Below are positions 44,380 to 54,356 of a DNA stretch of 64,000 bases, in pieces. The DNA is from Cliona cf. orientalis (taxonomy: Eukaryota > Porifera > Demospongiae > Clionaida > Clionaidae). Made by a program: the position numbers and the translations under genes. The DNA is taken from NCBI GenBank assembly GCA_963930775.1, contig OZ005690.1:10628411-10692410 (forward strand), written 5' to 3'. The first letter of the stretch is position 1. Every line of letters starts with the position of its first letter. The notes beneath the pieces are model-generated. The model was given only the letters and a program-made list of their open reading frames with translations, did no database searches and was not told the origin of the DNA.

Positions 44380-45597
44380 TATTATTGAGTATCAGTGGGG
44401 AGTATATTGTTAGTCATAGTTTAGCACACTTCAGCGACCATGCATACTGTTTACTGTTTACTGATTACTATCATGCATGCATACTATAGTGAGTCTCCAC
44501 TCAACCATATATACAACCATAATTTTAATTAATTGTTGCCTAATTGTTTTGGTTCAGAATTTATACGTACCTAATTGTATGGTTCCGTAATTCCTGGGTA
44601 GTAGCTACCCAATGTTACCCAGGATACGCATGCCGTGCATATGATGGGACCACATGCAGGTATACTCACAATGATAAAAATGTGCGTAACGACTGATTAC
44701 TGTTTATTATCATGCATGGTGAGTCCCCACTAAACCATACAACCATAATTTAATTGTTCTGTTCAGAATTTTTGGTAAATTACCCAATAATATTTCCTGG
44801 GTAGTACATAGCTACCCAAGTGTCTGTCAGTTACCCAGGATACACATACTGAGCATATGGGACCACATACAGGAAGTTCATTTTAACCTATTCCTAAACT
44901 TTACTTGCAGGTTAGTAGTAATTTACTATAAGATTTATATACAACTGCGATATTATTTCTAGCCCGTTGCTATGTGGTTACCAAGGTATACAAGGTACTG
45001 TATATGTGATACAGTCCCTCCTTGTAGGGCTCATGTCCATATGTTTACTATTATACAGTTCCTGAGGGCCAGGGCAAACATTCATACAGTTCTTGGGGGC
45101 TAAAAACATATTTATTGTATCCATGGAAACAATGGGCTAGAAAATAGTTATTGACCAATCCCTCGCTTTGTATGCAGTATAGAAGCACTCATCCCTCGGG
45201 CTTTGCCCTCGGGATTTGTGCTTCTATACTGCATACAAACCTTGGGAGTTGGTCAATAACTATTACATATAAGCCCTCTTAGACTAGCGTGTGTATACTC
45301 ACAATGAATTAACGATTAATAATAACTGTAGCTTCAGCATAATATTTGAGTATCAGTGGGGAGTATTGTTAGTTATAATTTAGCATGCTTCAGTGACCAA
45401 TGCATGGTGCAATGGATACATACTTCAAAATATGCATAACGACTAATTACTGTTTACTTTCATGCATGGCTAGAACTAATTTGCTATAAGTTTAAGATTT
45501 ATAATATTATACAGCTGCAATAATTATATAAAAGGTTGAACGTTCGATTATAGCATAACTTATAAGAAATAGCTATTCGATCTTGTGCACAAGAATA
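44380..45597. other. Upstream region of fourth B gene
   Basis: Carries B promoter blocks in duplicate or rearranged form: CCTGGGTAGTAGCTACCCAA near 44590 and 44790, CAGGAAGTTCATTTTAACCT near 44871, GGTTGAACGTTCGATTATAG near 45533. A hairpin element (45143-45264) is inserted. The TATA-like word is weak (TTTAAGATTTATAATATT). Confidence 0.5.
45143..45264. mobile_element. Long hairpin element
   Basis: AATAGTTATTGACCAAT (45143 on) is inverted at the other end, and the inner arms TTTGTATGCAGTATAGAAGC and GCTTCTATACTGCATACAAA are perfect complements. 122 bp, almost all paired. Confidence 0.8.
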
Positions 45598-47367
45598 ATG
45601 TTTAAAACAATTATCACTTTATCAGTCCTGACCATCTCAACTGTGATTCCGTATGCTGAGCCAAAGGACACTTCCAATACTACAACTATCATCCCTATTA
45701 CTATGTCATTCATCCAAGATGGTCAATGTCCGTTGATGTTTTACTATGACAGTGAAAACAATCGATGTGAATGCCTGAGTAGCACATTCACCACCTTGGA
45801 AGGTACAATGTGTGCTAATGATAATAGAGGTCAGCTCGGCTTTAATTTCTGTATGACATATGCTGAGGAGACTAACACAGTATCTGCCACTTTCTGTACA
45901 TACTTTGCAATTGATGGTCACAATATATCCGAACCAGGCTTTATAAGTCTTCCTGAAAATGTCTCCGAACTTAACGACTACATGTGTGGACCAATGAATC
46001 GAAAGGGCCTAGTATGCAGCGAGTGTATTGACGGATATGGACCTTCTGTCACTTCGCCAAAATTCAGGTGTTCTGACTGTTCAAATACTTGGTACGGTGT
46101 GACTCTCTATCTGCTGCTAGAGCTAGTACCAGTTACTGTGTTTTACCTCATTGTACTCATCTTCCAAATCAACCTGACTTCAGCCCCAATGCCAAGTTTT
46201 ATCTTCTATAGTAATATCATTTTAATGGCTCTCAATTTCAATGCAACGAAAGAATACCAAGTCGAATTCAAAGCACTAGGGTCAATACTTCCTCTTTCTT
46301 ACGGAATTTGGACTTTGGATTTCTTTCGTTTTGTTATTCCTCCATTCTGTGTCTCAGCTAACTTGAAGAATATTCATGCGTTCTATCTACAAAATATTTC
46401 CACTATTTTTCCTTTTATTCTGATTACAATTACCTGGCTGTGCATCAAGCTACATTCTCGAGATTACAGGGTTGTAGCTTGGCCATGGCTACTGCTAAAT
46501 AGAGTGATCTTCAAGCACATCAACATGAAATGGAATTCAGGTAGGAGCATTGTGGACGCTTTTGCTACTTTCTTTCTCCTTGCATTTTCCAAAGTAACTC
46601 TGATGCTACTTTTACCACTTTATCCTCTAAGAGTGCAAAATTTAAACTATACCGATCTTTCGTCAAGTATTACAGTACATTCATTCACAGATCCAAGTGT
46701 TGAATTCATAAGCAAAGAACATTTACCATACGCTGCCATCTCTGTAGTAGTCTTTCTTTTGGCTATTCTTTCACCTGTGTTACTTCTTGCCCTCTATCCA
46801 TTTCAGTGCTTTAGATCTCTGCTATTCAAGTTCCTTCCAAACCAATTAGTATGCCCCTTAAACATTTTTGTAGAGAAATTCTACAGTTGCTACCGTGATG
46901 GACTTGGTGGTGGGAGGGACATGAGGAGCTTAGCCTCACTGTACTTTTGCATTCTTCTTTTTTGTTTCTTTCTGTGGTCAGTAAAATCGACCTTCTTCCT
47001 CCTTGCTATATTCTTTGGCAGATGCAGTCTCTTTATTGCAAACATTCGTCCATATAAGAAAAAATACATGTCCATAATCGATTCATTAATCCTAGCCAAT
47101 ATGGCATTGCTTTCTGCTGCCTTAGATAGAAATGTATATGCTTTAGGTTTCTTTCACATAATGACTGGAGTATCAGCTCTACTCCCAGCACTTGGATTGC
47201 TCGGTTTTGTCGTGTATAAGCTATTTAAAAAGCCACTCAAAAGAGTGTTTGTCAAGATAAAACAGTGGTGTTGCTGTGGACATAAGGATGATGGTGTGGG
47301 AGACGAGGAGCAAGGAATTGCTGAAAATGGCCGTGATGACGAAGTTCAGCTGCTGCTTCCTAATTGA
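45598..47367 (+). CDS. Subfamily B membrane protein, open but with a shortened tail
   Basis: An open 589-residue single-exon gene; the ATG at 45598 matches the start used in the other B copies. Ectodomain and membrane region are complete with CSECIDGYGPSV, LTSAPMPSFIFYSN and FYSCYRDGLGGGRDMRSLAS. The tail is shortened in two ways: an internal deletion after VFVKIK, and a stop TGA where the other copies have CGA in LPDRI. The following bases still resemble the codons for VHPE and EEDQTLA. The conserved tail motif is therefore lost. It may be a functional variant or an early pseudogene. Confidence 0.8.
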   Translation: MFKTIITLSVLTISTVIPYAEPKDTSNTTTIIPITMSFIQDGQCPLMFYYDSENNRCECLSSTFTTLEGTMCANDNRGQLGFNFCMTYAEETNTVSATFCTYFAIDGHNISEPGFISLPENVSELNDYMCGPMNRKGLVCSECIDGYGPSVTSPKFRCSDCSNTWYGVTLYLLLELVPVTVFYLIVLIFQINLTSAPMPSFIFYSNIILMALNFNATKEYQVEFKALGSILPLSYGIWTLDFFRFVIPPFCVSANLKNIHAFYLQNISTIFPFILITITWLCIKLHSRDYRVVAWPWLLLNRVIFKHINMKWNSGRSIVDAFATFFLLAFSKVTLMLLLPLYPLRVQNLNYTDLSSSITVHSFTDPSVEFISKEHLPYAAISVVVFLLAILSPVLLLALYPFQCFRSLLFKFLPNQLVCPLNIFVEKFYSCYRDGLGGGRDMRSLASLYFCILLFCFFLWSVKSTFFLLAIFFGRCSLFIANIRPYKKKYMSIIDSLILANMALLSAALDRNVYALGFFHIMTGVSALLPALGLLGFVVYKLFKKPLKRVFVKIKQWCCCGHKDDGVGDEEQGIAENGRDDEVQLLLPN

Positions 47368-48045
47368 GTTATGCACCCTGAATTATATATACACACCGGA
47401 AGAGGATCAAACATTAGCCTAGAATAATACTTTACCAGAATTCTTTTACATATAATGTAGCTATAGACTAAGGCATCTCTCGCTAACAACATAGCTAGTA
47501 TAATGTTAATTAATTGTGTGTAGCTATAATTAAGTATAGAGCCTCATTACTACGTTACTAGATACTTGAAAGTTCTTAGTTATTGAGCATGAACGCAGTT
47601 ACTCTAAACAACTTCATTTAGAATGTTTCAGTCCTTGGACCTTCATCAGCTACTGACACATGCTCAATAACTAAGAACTTTCTAGTATACGTGTGTAGCT
47701 ATAATATAATACTATAGCTATATAGCCAAGTATGTGTAAAGCTCCAATAAAGGTCGTCGAATCTATAGCTAAGTGCTTAGCTACTATGGGACTACACTTG
47801 CAGCACTGGATAAACGAACATGCAACTGTATTAGAGTATGTGTCAGTATGCATGTATAAAAAGGTCACAATTCTATTACACATAAAATTACATAAGGGAA
47901 GTAGCTACTTACAAAAAGGAAAGAATGGTGTTCATCGTTGAGTTAAAGCCATGCATGTATGAGGTGAATATTATATCAGTGAAATACCATATCACAGAAG
48001 AGATTTTTATACCCTGATGTACATATCGCTTAGTATGTGATTGTG
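47368..48045. other. Spacer between convergent B and B'
   Basis: Contains leftover B-tail codons up to about 47422, the hairpin at 47556-47687, and the standard cassette spacer words. Confidence 0.55.
47556..47687. mobile_element. Hairpin element with 23-bp perfect arms
   Basis: GAAAGTTCTTAGTTATTGAG (47568 on) is inverted at 47660-47682; TACTAG and CTAGTA lie at the outer ends. Not found in the other B/B' spacers. Confidence 0.75.
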
Positions 48046-49800
48046 ACACTATATAATTGAGGCCGTTCAACACGATCAGGCAGCTAGTCGTTAAGTTCCA
48101 CATTTCCAGCTTGAGCTCCACCATTTTCTCGCCTATTGATGCAAACTGGCAGAATCTTCGATTTAAGTCGTGGTAACTTCTGCTTTAATAATAGAATTGC
48201 TTTTTTCAGAGGCTTTTTAAATATCACTCGATAGACGACGTAGCTGAATAATCCCAGTGCGGGGATTATGGCAGATATCCCTGAAATGTATCTAAAGAAC
48301 GGTAAAGCATAAATGTTTTTGTCTAATGCAGTATATAGAAACACTATGTTGGCTAAAATTAAGGTGTCCATCACTGACATGTATTTCTTCTTGTATGGTT
48401 GAATGATCGCAATGAAGACACTGCATCCACAGAAAAGTGTGCCATTCAGAAAAAACCCAGTCGGCCCGGTCGACCACAGACCATAGCTAAGAAGGATAAC
48501 GAAAAAGTAGAAATAAGCCAAGCTTCTCATGTCCCTTCCACCTTTGAGGCCGTCCCGGTAGCATCTGTAAAATTTATCAGCAAAAATATTCAAAGGGCCT
48601 ATGTACCGCACTGGAAGGCACTTAAGCAGAAGAGCTCTAAAGCGCTGAGTTGGGTAGAGAGCAAGAAAAAACATGGGTGGCAAAATAGCAAAAACAAAGA
48701 TGATGGTTGAGATAATGATGAGTAGTAAATTTTCTACGCTTTTAAAGTTTATGCTAGGATCTGATAAGGAATGAATAGCGATATATGCATCATCAGTTGG
48801 GGGCAATCCATTATTGTTAATTACTGAAAGGTGGTGTACTCTTAATGGAGAAAATGGTAATAGCAGCACCAGTGTTATCTTGGAAAAGGCAAGGAGAAAG
48901 AAAGTAGCAAAGGTATCTATTACAGTCCTTCCTGAAGTCCATGTGATATTGAAGCGCTTGAAGATCACTCTCTCAAGCAATTGCCATGGCTGTGTTACTA
49001 TCTTAAAATTTCGTGAATGCAACTTGATGCACAACCAGGTAATTCCGATCAGTACGAATGGGAAAATGGCAGAGACAGTCTGCAGATAGAGAACGTGAAT
49101 AATCTTCAAATTTGGTGCAACACAAAATGGAGGGACGATGAAACGGAAGAAATCCAAAGTCAAAATGCTGTAAGAAATTGCAAGAATTTTCCGTTCAATT
49201 TGAAACTCGTCTAAATTTGTAGTAGCTATTTAGGCGGATAGAAACAAGAATAAAGTTACTATAGAGGATGAAAATGATCATTGGAGCTGAGGTCAAGTTG
49301 ATTTGGAAGAGGAGTAAAACAAGGTAAAAGACTGTAACTGGTACTAGCTCTAGCAGCAGATAGAGGGGAACACCATACCAAGCATTTGAACAGTCGGAAC
49401 ACCTGAATTTTGTTGAAGTGACAGAAGATCCATATCCATCAATACACTCACTGCATACTAAGCCCTTTCGATTCATTGGGCCACACATGAAGTCGTTGAG
49501 CTCGGAGATGTTATCTGGAAGACTGATGTAGCCTGGTTTGGTGATGTTGTAATTACTGAGGTCAAAGTATGGACAGAAACCGATAGATATGGTAGATTCA
49601 TTATCGTATGTCATACACAAGTTGTAACCGAGTTCAGCTTTTTTATTAACACATACTATCGGATTATCAGCACATTGCTTAATTCTTGTGGCATTTTCTT
49701 GAATTGGTGCTGAAGCTTGACACAAGCTGTTGATCGACTGTGCGCAACAAATTTTTATGATTATCGTCAGGATTGACCAAGTAGTGATTGTTTTCAACAT
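48046..49800 (-). pseudogene. Subfamily B' membrane protein, frameshift and tail nonsense
   Basis: Signal peptide and ectodomain are intact from ATG 49800. The frame breaks in the loop after the second membrane segment (about 49215-49235), where extra bases AGCTACTAC replace the usual few. The frame then reopens (IPFCV-type block to the tail) and stops at 48084, where the Gln codon of NDQLPDR has become TAG. Downstream bases still encode LPDRV and RPQLY to about 48046. A Trp to Leu change is seen in the SIWTLDFF motif. Confidence 0.85.
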
Positions 49801-50424
49801 CTTTTCTAGGTTTGCGATCGATGGTAGATATTGTACAACTTTGATAATAGATTACTCTTAAATTAACTAGCTAATATATTATTTATATAGCTGACAGCCT
49901 CAGATAGCCACTTATAATAATATTATAATATCTCATAGGATGTGGTATACGTAATTACGGAAGCCGAGAAGTGCACCTTTTTGGACCTTACCCCGCACTA
50001 TGTTCATTCAATCTATCTCCGCTAGCGGAGAATGAACTTCCGCTACTAGCGGAAAAATGAACCTCAGCTAGCGGAGAATGTCTCGCGGAGACGGTGACTG
50101 CAGGGGCGTGTCCATCCGGGGGCTCAGGAGGCTCGAGCACCCTCCTAAGGTCTGCCAATTTAGTATCTCAGTGTGTGGACCCCCCCCCCCCCCCCATGCG
50201 AAACTCAGAACCTTTCGCTTGCCGAGAGCGAGTTGTGCGCAAAGACGCTCCGTATCTACACGGCATATAGACCTACCTACATACTGCTGAGAGGCCACAA
50301 TGTAGACATCATGTCGATGACTTGAGGCTCGTGGAGCCGCGGAGCAAAGTGATCCTGCACCATGTGTTGTTCTAATTCAAGCACACGGCGCGAACTTCGC
50401 GTCTAGCTACTGCCAAACTAGTCC

Positions 50425-50475
50425 TAGTCTCGTGCCCAGACCCCACCTTTTGGGTGGGGTCTGGGCACGAGACTA
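50425..50475. repeat. Perfect hairpin, 23-bp arms and TTTT-type loop
   Basis: TAGTCTCGTGCCCAGACCCC is exactly inverted after the loop. Lies at the centre of the foldback element. Confidence 0.9.
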
Positions 50476-50569
50476 TGATCGATGTGGTCACAGTGTCTAA
50501 CTTCCTGATAAACTTCTGCAGCAATCCAATTATCCCGTGCATTATTATCACAAACAGGAAACTACTTAG

Positions 50570-50642
50570 CTCGTCCCCAAGCCACTCCCACGTTTTCTGC
50601 GTGTAATATTGAAAACGTGCATGGGAGTGGCCTGGGGACGAG
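50570..50642. repeat. Near-perfect hairpin
   Basis: CTCGTCCCCAAGCCACTCCC and its inverse GGGAGTGGCCTGGGGACGAG with a short loop. Confidence 0.85.
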
Positions 50643-51198
50643 GCTAGAAACCCAAAGATACCCTAAGCTGCATGGTGTGCTTCAATTAGAATAACACGGG
50701 GACGCTGTGCTCGCTCCACGAACCTAAGAAGTTCTCGATGCGATGTCTGCATCGTGTCCTCTCAGCTGCATGTAGGTAGATCTATATGCCGTGTAGCTAG
50801 ATAGGGTGTCTCCTTGCACACTGAGACTCGCTCTTGGCAAGCGAAAGGTTCAGTTCCGCACAAGGACATGTACATGTCTCCGAATGCGGGGCTGAGACAT
50901 TCTCCGCTAGCGGAGGATCATTTTTTTCCCGCTAGCGGAGAATGATATTCCGCTAGCAAAGAGGGACTTTCCGCTAGCGGATCGAGACAGGTCGAACATC
51001 GTGCGGGTAAAGTCCAAAAAAGTGCACTTCTCGGCTTCCGTATTATATACGTGAGAGAACTGCATGATTTCAGATTTCAATTTATCCATAGGTCCTTTCC
51101 CAACCTGCATGTTTACGCATTAAGCCATAGATAGTACCATAAGAGTGCAATGCATATAGTATCATAGAAAGCATACCTATACCATAGTGTCATAGATA

Positions 51199-51415
51199 CC
51201 GTATAGCCGGAAATATTGGCGGGCATTAAATTTGGCGGTTTAGCCCAAAATCGCTATTGCAAGAATATTGGCGGGTTTAAATTTGGCGGTTCGGTACGGG
51301 ATCGCCATACGTATATATGCGAGTAGGAAATTTTGGCGGATTTTAATTTGGCGGTTGTAATATAGACCGCCAAACCGCCAAATTTAATTCCCCGCCAAAT
51401 TTTCCGGCTATACGG
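51199..51415. mobile_element. CCGTATAGCCGG-type MITE, full copy with TA target duplication
   Basis: Ends CCGTATAGCCGGAAA and TTTCCGGCTATACGG, flanked by TA. The empty site GTCATAGATAGTATAGC is visible at 30351. Interior repeats TTTGGCGG in both orientations. Relatives at 11759-12329 and 12930-13090. Confidence 0.9.
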
Positions 51416-52129
51416 TAGTATAGCTAGCTAGCTACCATGCATATATATTGGGGTACGTGACAATTATAGTGTGAATGCGTGCATTGGGGAAGTGATCTTA
51501 GATCATGATCAGCTAACTCATATATCATCTAGATCTATAATAATATAGCCATTTATGGTTAATGGTGAACCACTGTCCTTTCCATGCTATGTGTACCATG
51601 CATGCATACTGTAGTCACCTCATATAGCCTGCTGTGGGATAATGCATGACATTGTGATTGACGTGCATATGCATGCACTGGGGTGCACTCGAGTAATAAT
51701 TATACTGGTATTATTATAACAATAGCTATTACTATTGTGTTATATAGGCCACAACCGAGTACTAAATAAGGGTATGCACAGCTGACTCCTGATGCTGCCA
51801 TTATTGTTAAGGATGATTGATGACGCTGCACTCAGTACACTACGTAAAAAGTAATAATAGGAATTTCCCTGGAATGATTCGACAAGATAAAGGTACTGGT
51901 CTTACTAGTGCTAGTATGTGGTCAGTGAATGGGAAATTTTATAGTATCACAATGTGAAAGGAGATGGCTAACCTCCTAATAATATACTATACGGTAAAAA
52001 TTGTCAGTCCTAAATGTGACATAAATCAAGGTGTGTACCACCCTTAGGCTAGAGATATAGGTATTACCTTGATATAAGGAAATGATACAATTATGAGACT
52101 ACAGGATATTGTGACAGACTTGATAGTTA

Positions 52130-52388
52130 TGCACCTATCAATGCAAATCCCCACCCACCCCCTCCCGGGCATGGGTGGGGATTTGCCACAGAGGGGGTAA
52201 AAAAGACGCTCCCCGGGGGGCAAACAGTTTGGCAAATAACCCTAGTATAAGTATATGGAGCATGTAATACACGATACTCTGAGTATACAAAAGCACCACC
52301 CCTGGGGCAGGGCTTGAGGATCAAGAGACGCTCAAATCCCCACTTGTGCCCGGGAGGGGGTGGGTGGGGATTTGCATTGATAGGTGCA
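52130..52388. mobile_element. TGCACCTATCA-type MITE with TTA target duplication
   Basis: About 42-bp perfect inverted termini starting TGCACCTATCAATGCAAATC. Flanked by TTA (52127-52129, 52389-52391). The empty site GATAGTTATGACAGTCAGAC is at 31079 and 37069. Related to 10617-11012 by its ends. Confidence 0.9.
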
Positions 52389-52794
52389 TTATGACAGAGA
52401 ATCAGATAAAATTAATACATACATTGCATACTAGGACCTAGTAACTTAATAAATAATATTTTGTCCCTGCTCAATATTCCCCATAGCTACTTAGCCGCCT
52501 TGCTTAATTTGATAAACGAGTGGCTTAAAGTCAACTCCCAGTTTTTCAATAATGTAGCCGAGGATGAGATAATAATATTATTGTCACGTTAAAATATATT
52601 GCATATAGACAAAAATTCATTTATTTAAGATGGTATTTCACTAGTACATTTGGAGCATTACCATCTGATAAGTTGCAGACTCAATTATTGCTACATGTCT
52701 TCTGCCTCCAATCCTATAATTAAATTAGCAAACAATGATAATCTGATAGTTATTTTAATCATATTAAGTACGGCTCCAATCTAGATCTAAGGGA

Positions 52795-53420
52795 TAGATA
52801 AGCCTGGTCCAATATCCAAATTATCTTATTTACGTAAAGTCAGCACACCGAACTCTCAAGAAAGCGAACAAGAAATGTGTGGATGCTGCTGGTCAATTTC
52901 AGCAGCCTAGTGAGAAAAGTAAATTGTGATTAGCGATAGCAGTTCAGAATCAGAAGCAGAAGATCCTTTAATGCCGGTGCCATGTAAGGATATGACAGTG
53001 GATGGAGTTCAGGGAGTGATATCATCATTACAGTAGCTATCAGTATTGTCTGATGATGACATACCTCCACTTGCCAACCGAATTGGCTGTAAACAAGCAG
53101 GAACCTCCTCATCCCCTCTCAAAACCAAACTCTCCCCCACTAAAGATCTAGTTACGAAATCAACGACGGAAACAGCACAAGTTAGTACAATTGAAATTGA
53201 TTAACAATCTCTTAGCATGTTTGAGCAGATCTACAGGGGTTATATACATGTACATGTCTATGATTACTATTCCCACACGCTTTTGTGTTATATATATACA
53301 TGTAGTAGGTATAATATAACAGCTCACCTAATATATCTTTAATGATGTACATGTATTTGAAGTTGCCTATTTAAAATTGTATACACTTACACGATAACTA
53401 ATAACGGTACATGTACTATT
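52795..53420 (+). pseudogene. Relic of the GEN1 last exon and 3' flank
   Basis: Matches GEN1 16870-17700 in order: GTCCAATATC, TTGTGAT(T/C)AGCGATAGCA, CCTTTAATGCCGGTGCCATG, ATACCTCCACTTGCCAACCG, CCCACTAAAGATCTAGTTA and the end ATTGAAATTGA(T/C)TAACAATC. Several deletions (for example the segment between the CAGCACA and GTACAATTGAA codons) and in-frame stops (TTGTGATTAG) make it non-functional. Followed by the same intergenic DNA that follows real GEN1, then by a B gene. Confidence 0.9.
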
Positions 53421-53589
53421 CATGCTACAATACTAATTATTGAGTATCAGTGCATGGGGAGAATTTTAGTCGTAGTTCAGCTGAGAACTGATACTATATC
53501 TAGCCATGCAAGATTGAGGGTCATAGATCAGATTAATATGCCTCAGTGATCATGCATACGTTAAGAATATAGTAATGACTGTTTACTAT

Positions 53590-53691
53590 TATATCATGCA
53601 TGGTAAGTCCCCACACATCCATAACATGCCCCACACAACCACAAAAACCATAATATTATGGTTGTGCGGGGGACTTACCATGCATGATATA
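53590..53691. repeat. Hairpin, copy of 18091-18193
   Basis: Same TATCATGCATGG arms and inner ACCATAATATTATGG pairing. Confidence 0.7.
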
Positions 53692-53768
53692 TAGCTAGCC
53701 ATTGCCTATTAAGTAGTTCTGGTTCAGAACTTTTACCTATTAATTGTTTCCTAATTCCTGGGTACATG

Positions 53769-54166
53769 CAGTGGAACCTGCCTCTACGGTCACCTCCTTA
53801 ATACAGCCACATCCTGCATTTACTATTTACTATGGAATGCAACCTGGATAAGACGGCCACATGCCTATATTGTGCCACCAGCCAGTTAGCCAGCCACTGT
53901 AGGACAGCCCCCAGGGAAACCCCACTTGGCTGCCAGGTACAGCTTGTGGGTTTATTAGACCGCCTCCTAATCGCGCTTGTAGGCATTCCCAGCACTTTAC
54001 AGTACCCTATGCACTGCTCTATTGCAGCCCACAGTTACGTTTGCAACCACTTAGGCCTCACCTCTCCTTCAAGCCACACCCCCTATGTTTTGCATATTGC
54101 AGCCACCTCTCTAATGCAGTCACAGATATTTGGCCCAATGGTGACCGCTTTAGACAGGTTCCACTG
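53769..54166. mobile_element. Inverted-repeat element with CAGTGGAACCTG ends
   Basis: Starts CAGTGGAACCTGCCTCTACG, ends AGACAGGTTCCACTG, 398 bp, inserted between the two halves of the CCTGGGTA...TACCCAG promoter block. These ends resemble those of pogo/Tigger-type elements from memory; the target duplication is not clear. A 130-codon open frame inside it is not supported as a gene. Confidence 0.65.
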
Positions 54167-54356
54167 TAATAGCTACCCAGTTGCCCAAAATATGCATGCC
54201 ATGACCACAGGAAGTTCATTTTAACCTATTCTCTCAGGCTAGTATAATATAAGGTTTGTGTACAGCTGCGATAATCATAAGAGGTTGAACCTTTGACTGT
54301 AGCTTATTAAGCTTTAGCAGTCACAACAAGTAACTTGCAAGAAATAGCTATTCGAT

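Larger units (their letters stand above)
49953..51045. mobile_element. Large foldback element with long inverted arms and nested hairpins
   Basis: Outer ends read ACGGAAGCCGAGAAGTGCAC and its inverse. Arms of about 400 bp pair with interruptions (GAACCTTTCGCTTGCC at 50207 pairs with GGCAAGCGAAAGGTTC near 50836). Subterminal TCCGCTAGCGGA palindromes occur several times at each end. The centre holds two perfect or near-perfect hairpins (50425-50475 and 50570-50642). Flanked by TATACGT (49946-49952, 51046-51052); the uninserted site GTGGTATACGTGAGAGAACT is seen at 30204 and 58872. Confidence 0.85.
49801..52790. repeat. B' upstream flank, expanded by three insertions
   Basis: Same flank as 30077-31309 and 58756-59450, enlarged by a foldback (49953-51045), a CCGTATAGCCGG MITE (51199-51415) and a GCACCTATCA MITE (52130-52388). 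Each insertion can be aligned to an empty site in another cassette. Confidence 0.75.
53421..54356. other. Paralogous copy of the GEN1-B intergenic region
   Basis: Corresponds to 17700-18477. It includes the hairpin at 53590-53691, lacks the MITE of 17770-17960, and has gained the element at 53769-54166. B promoter blocks (CACAGGAAGTTCATTTTAAC at 54204, GGTTGAACCTTTGACTGTAG near 54283) remain. Confidence 0.7.

Noticed and set aside
53832..54224. 130-codon open frame
   Set aside because: Lies almost wholly inside an inverted-repeat element and runs through its right end; no recognisable motif.
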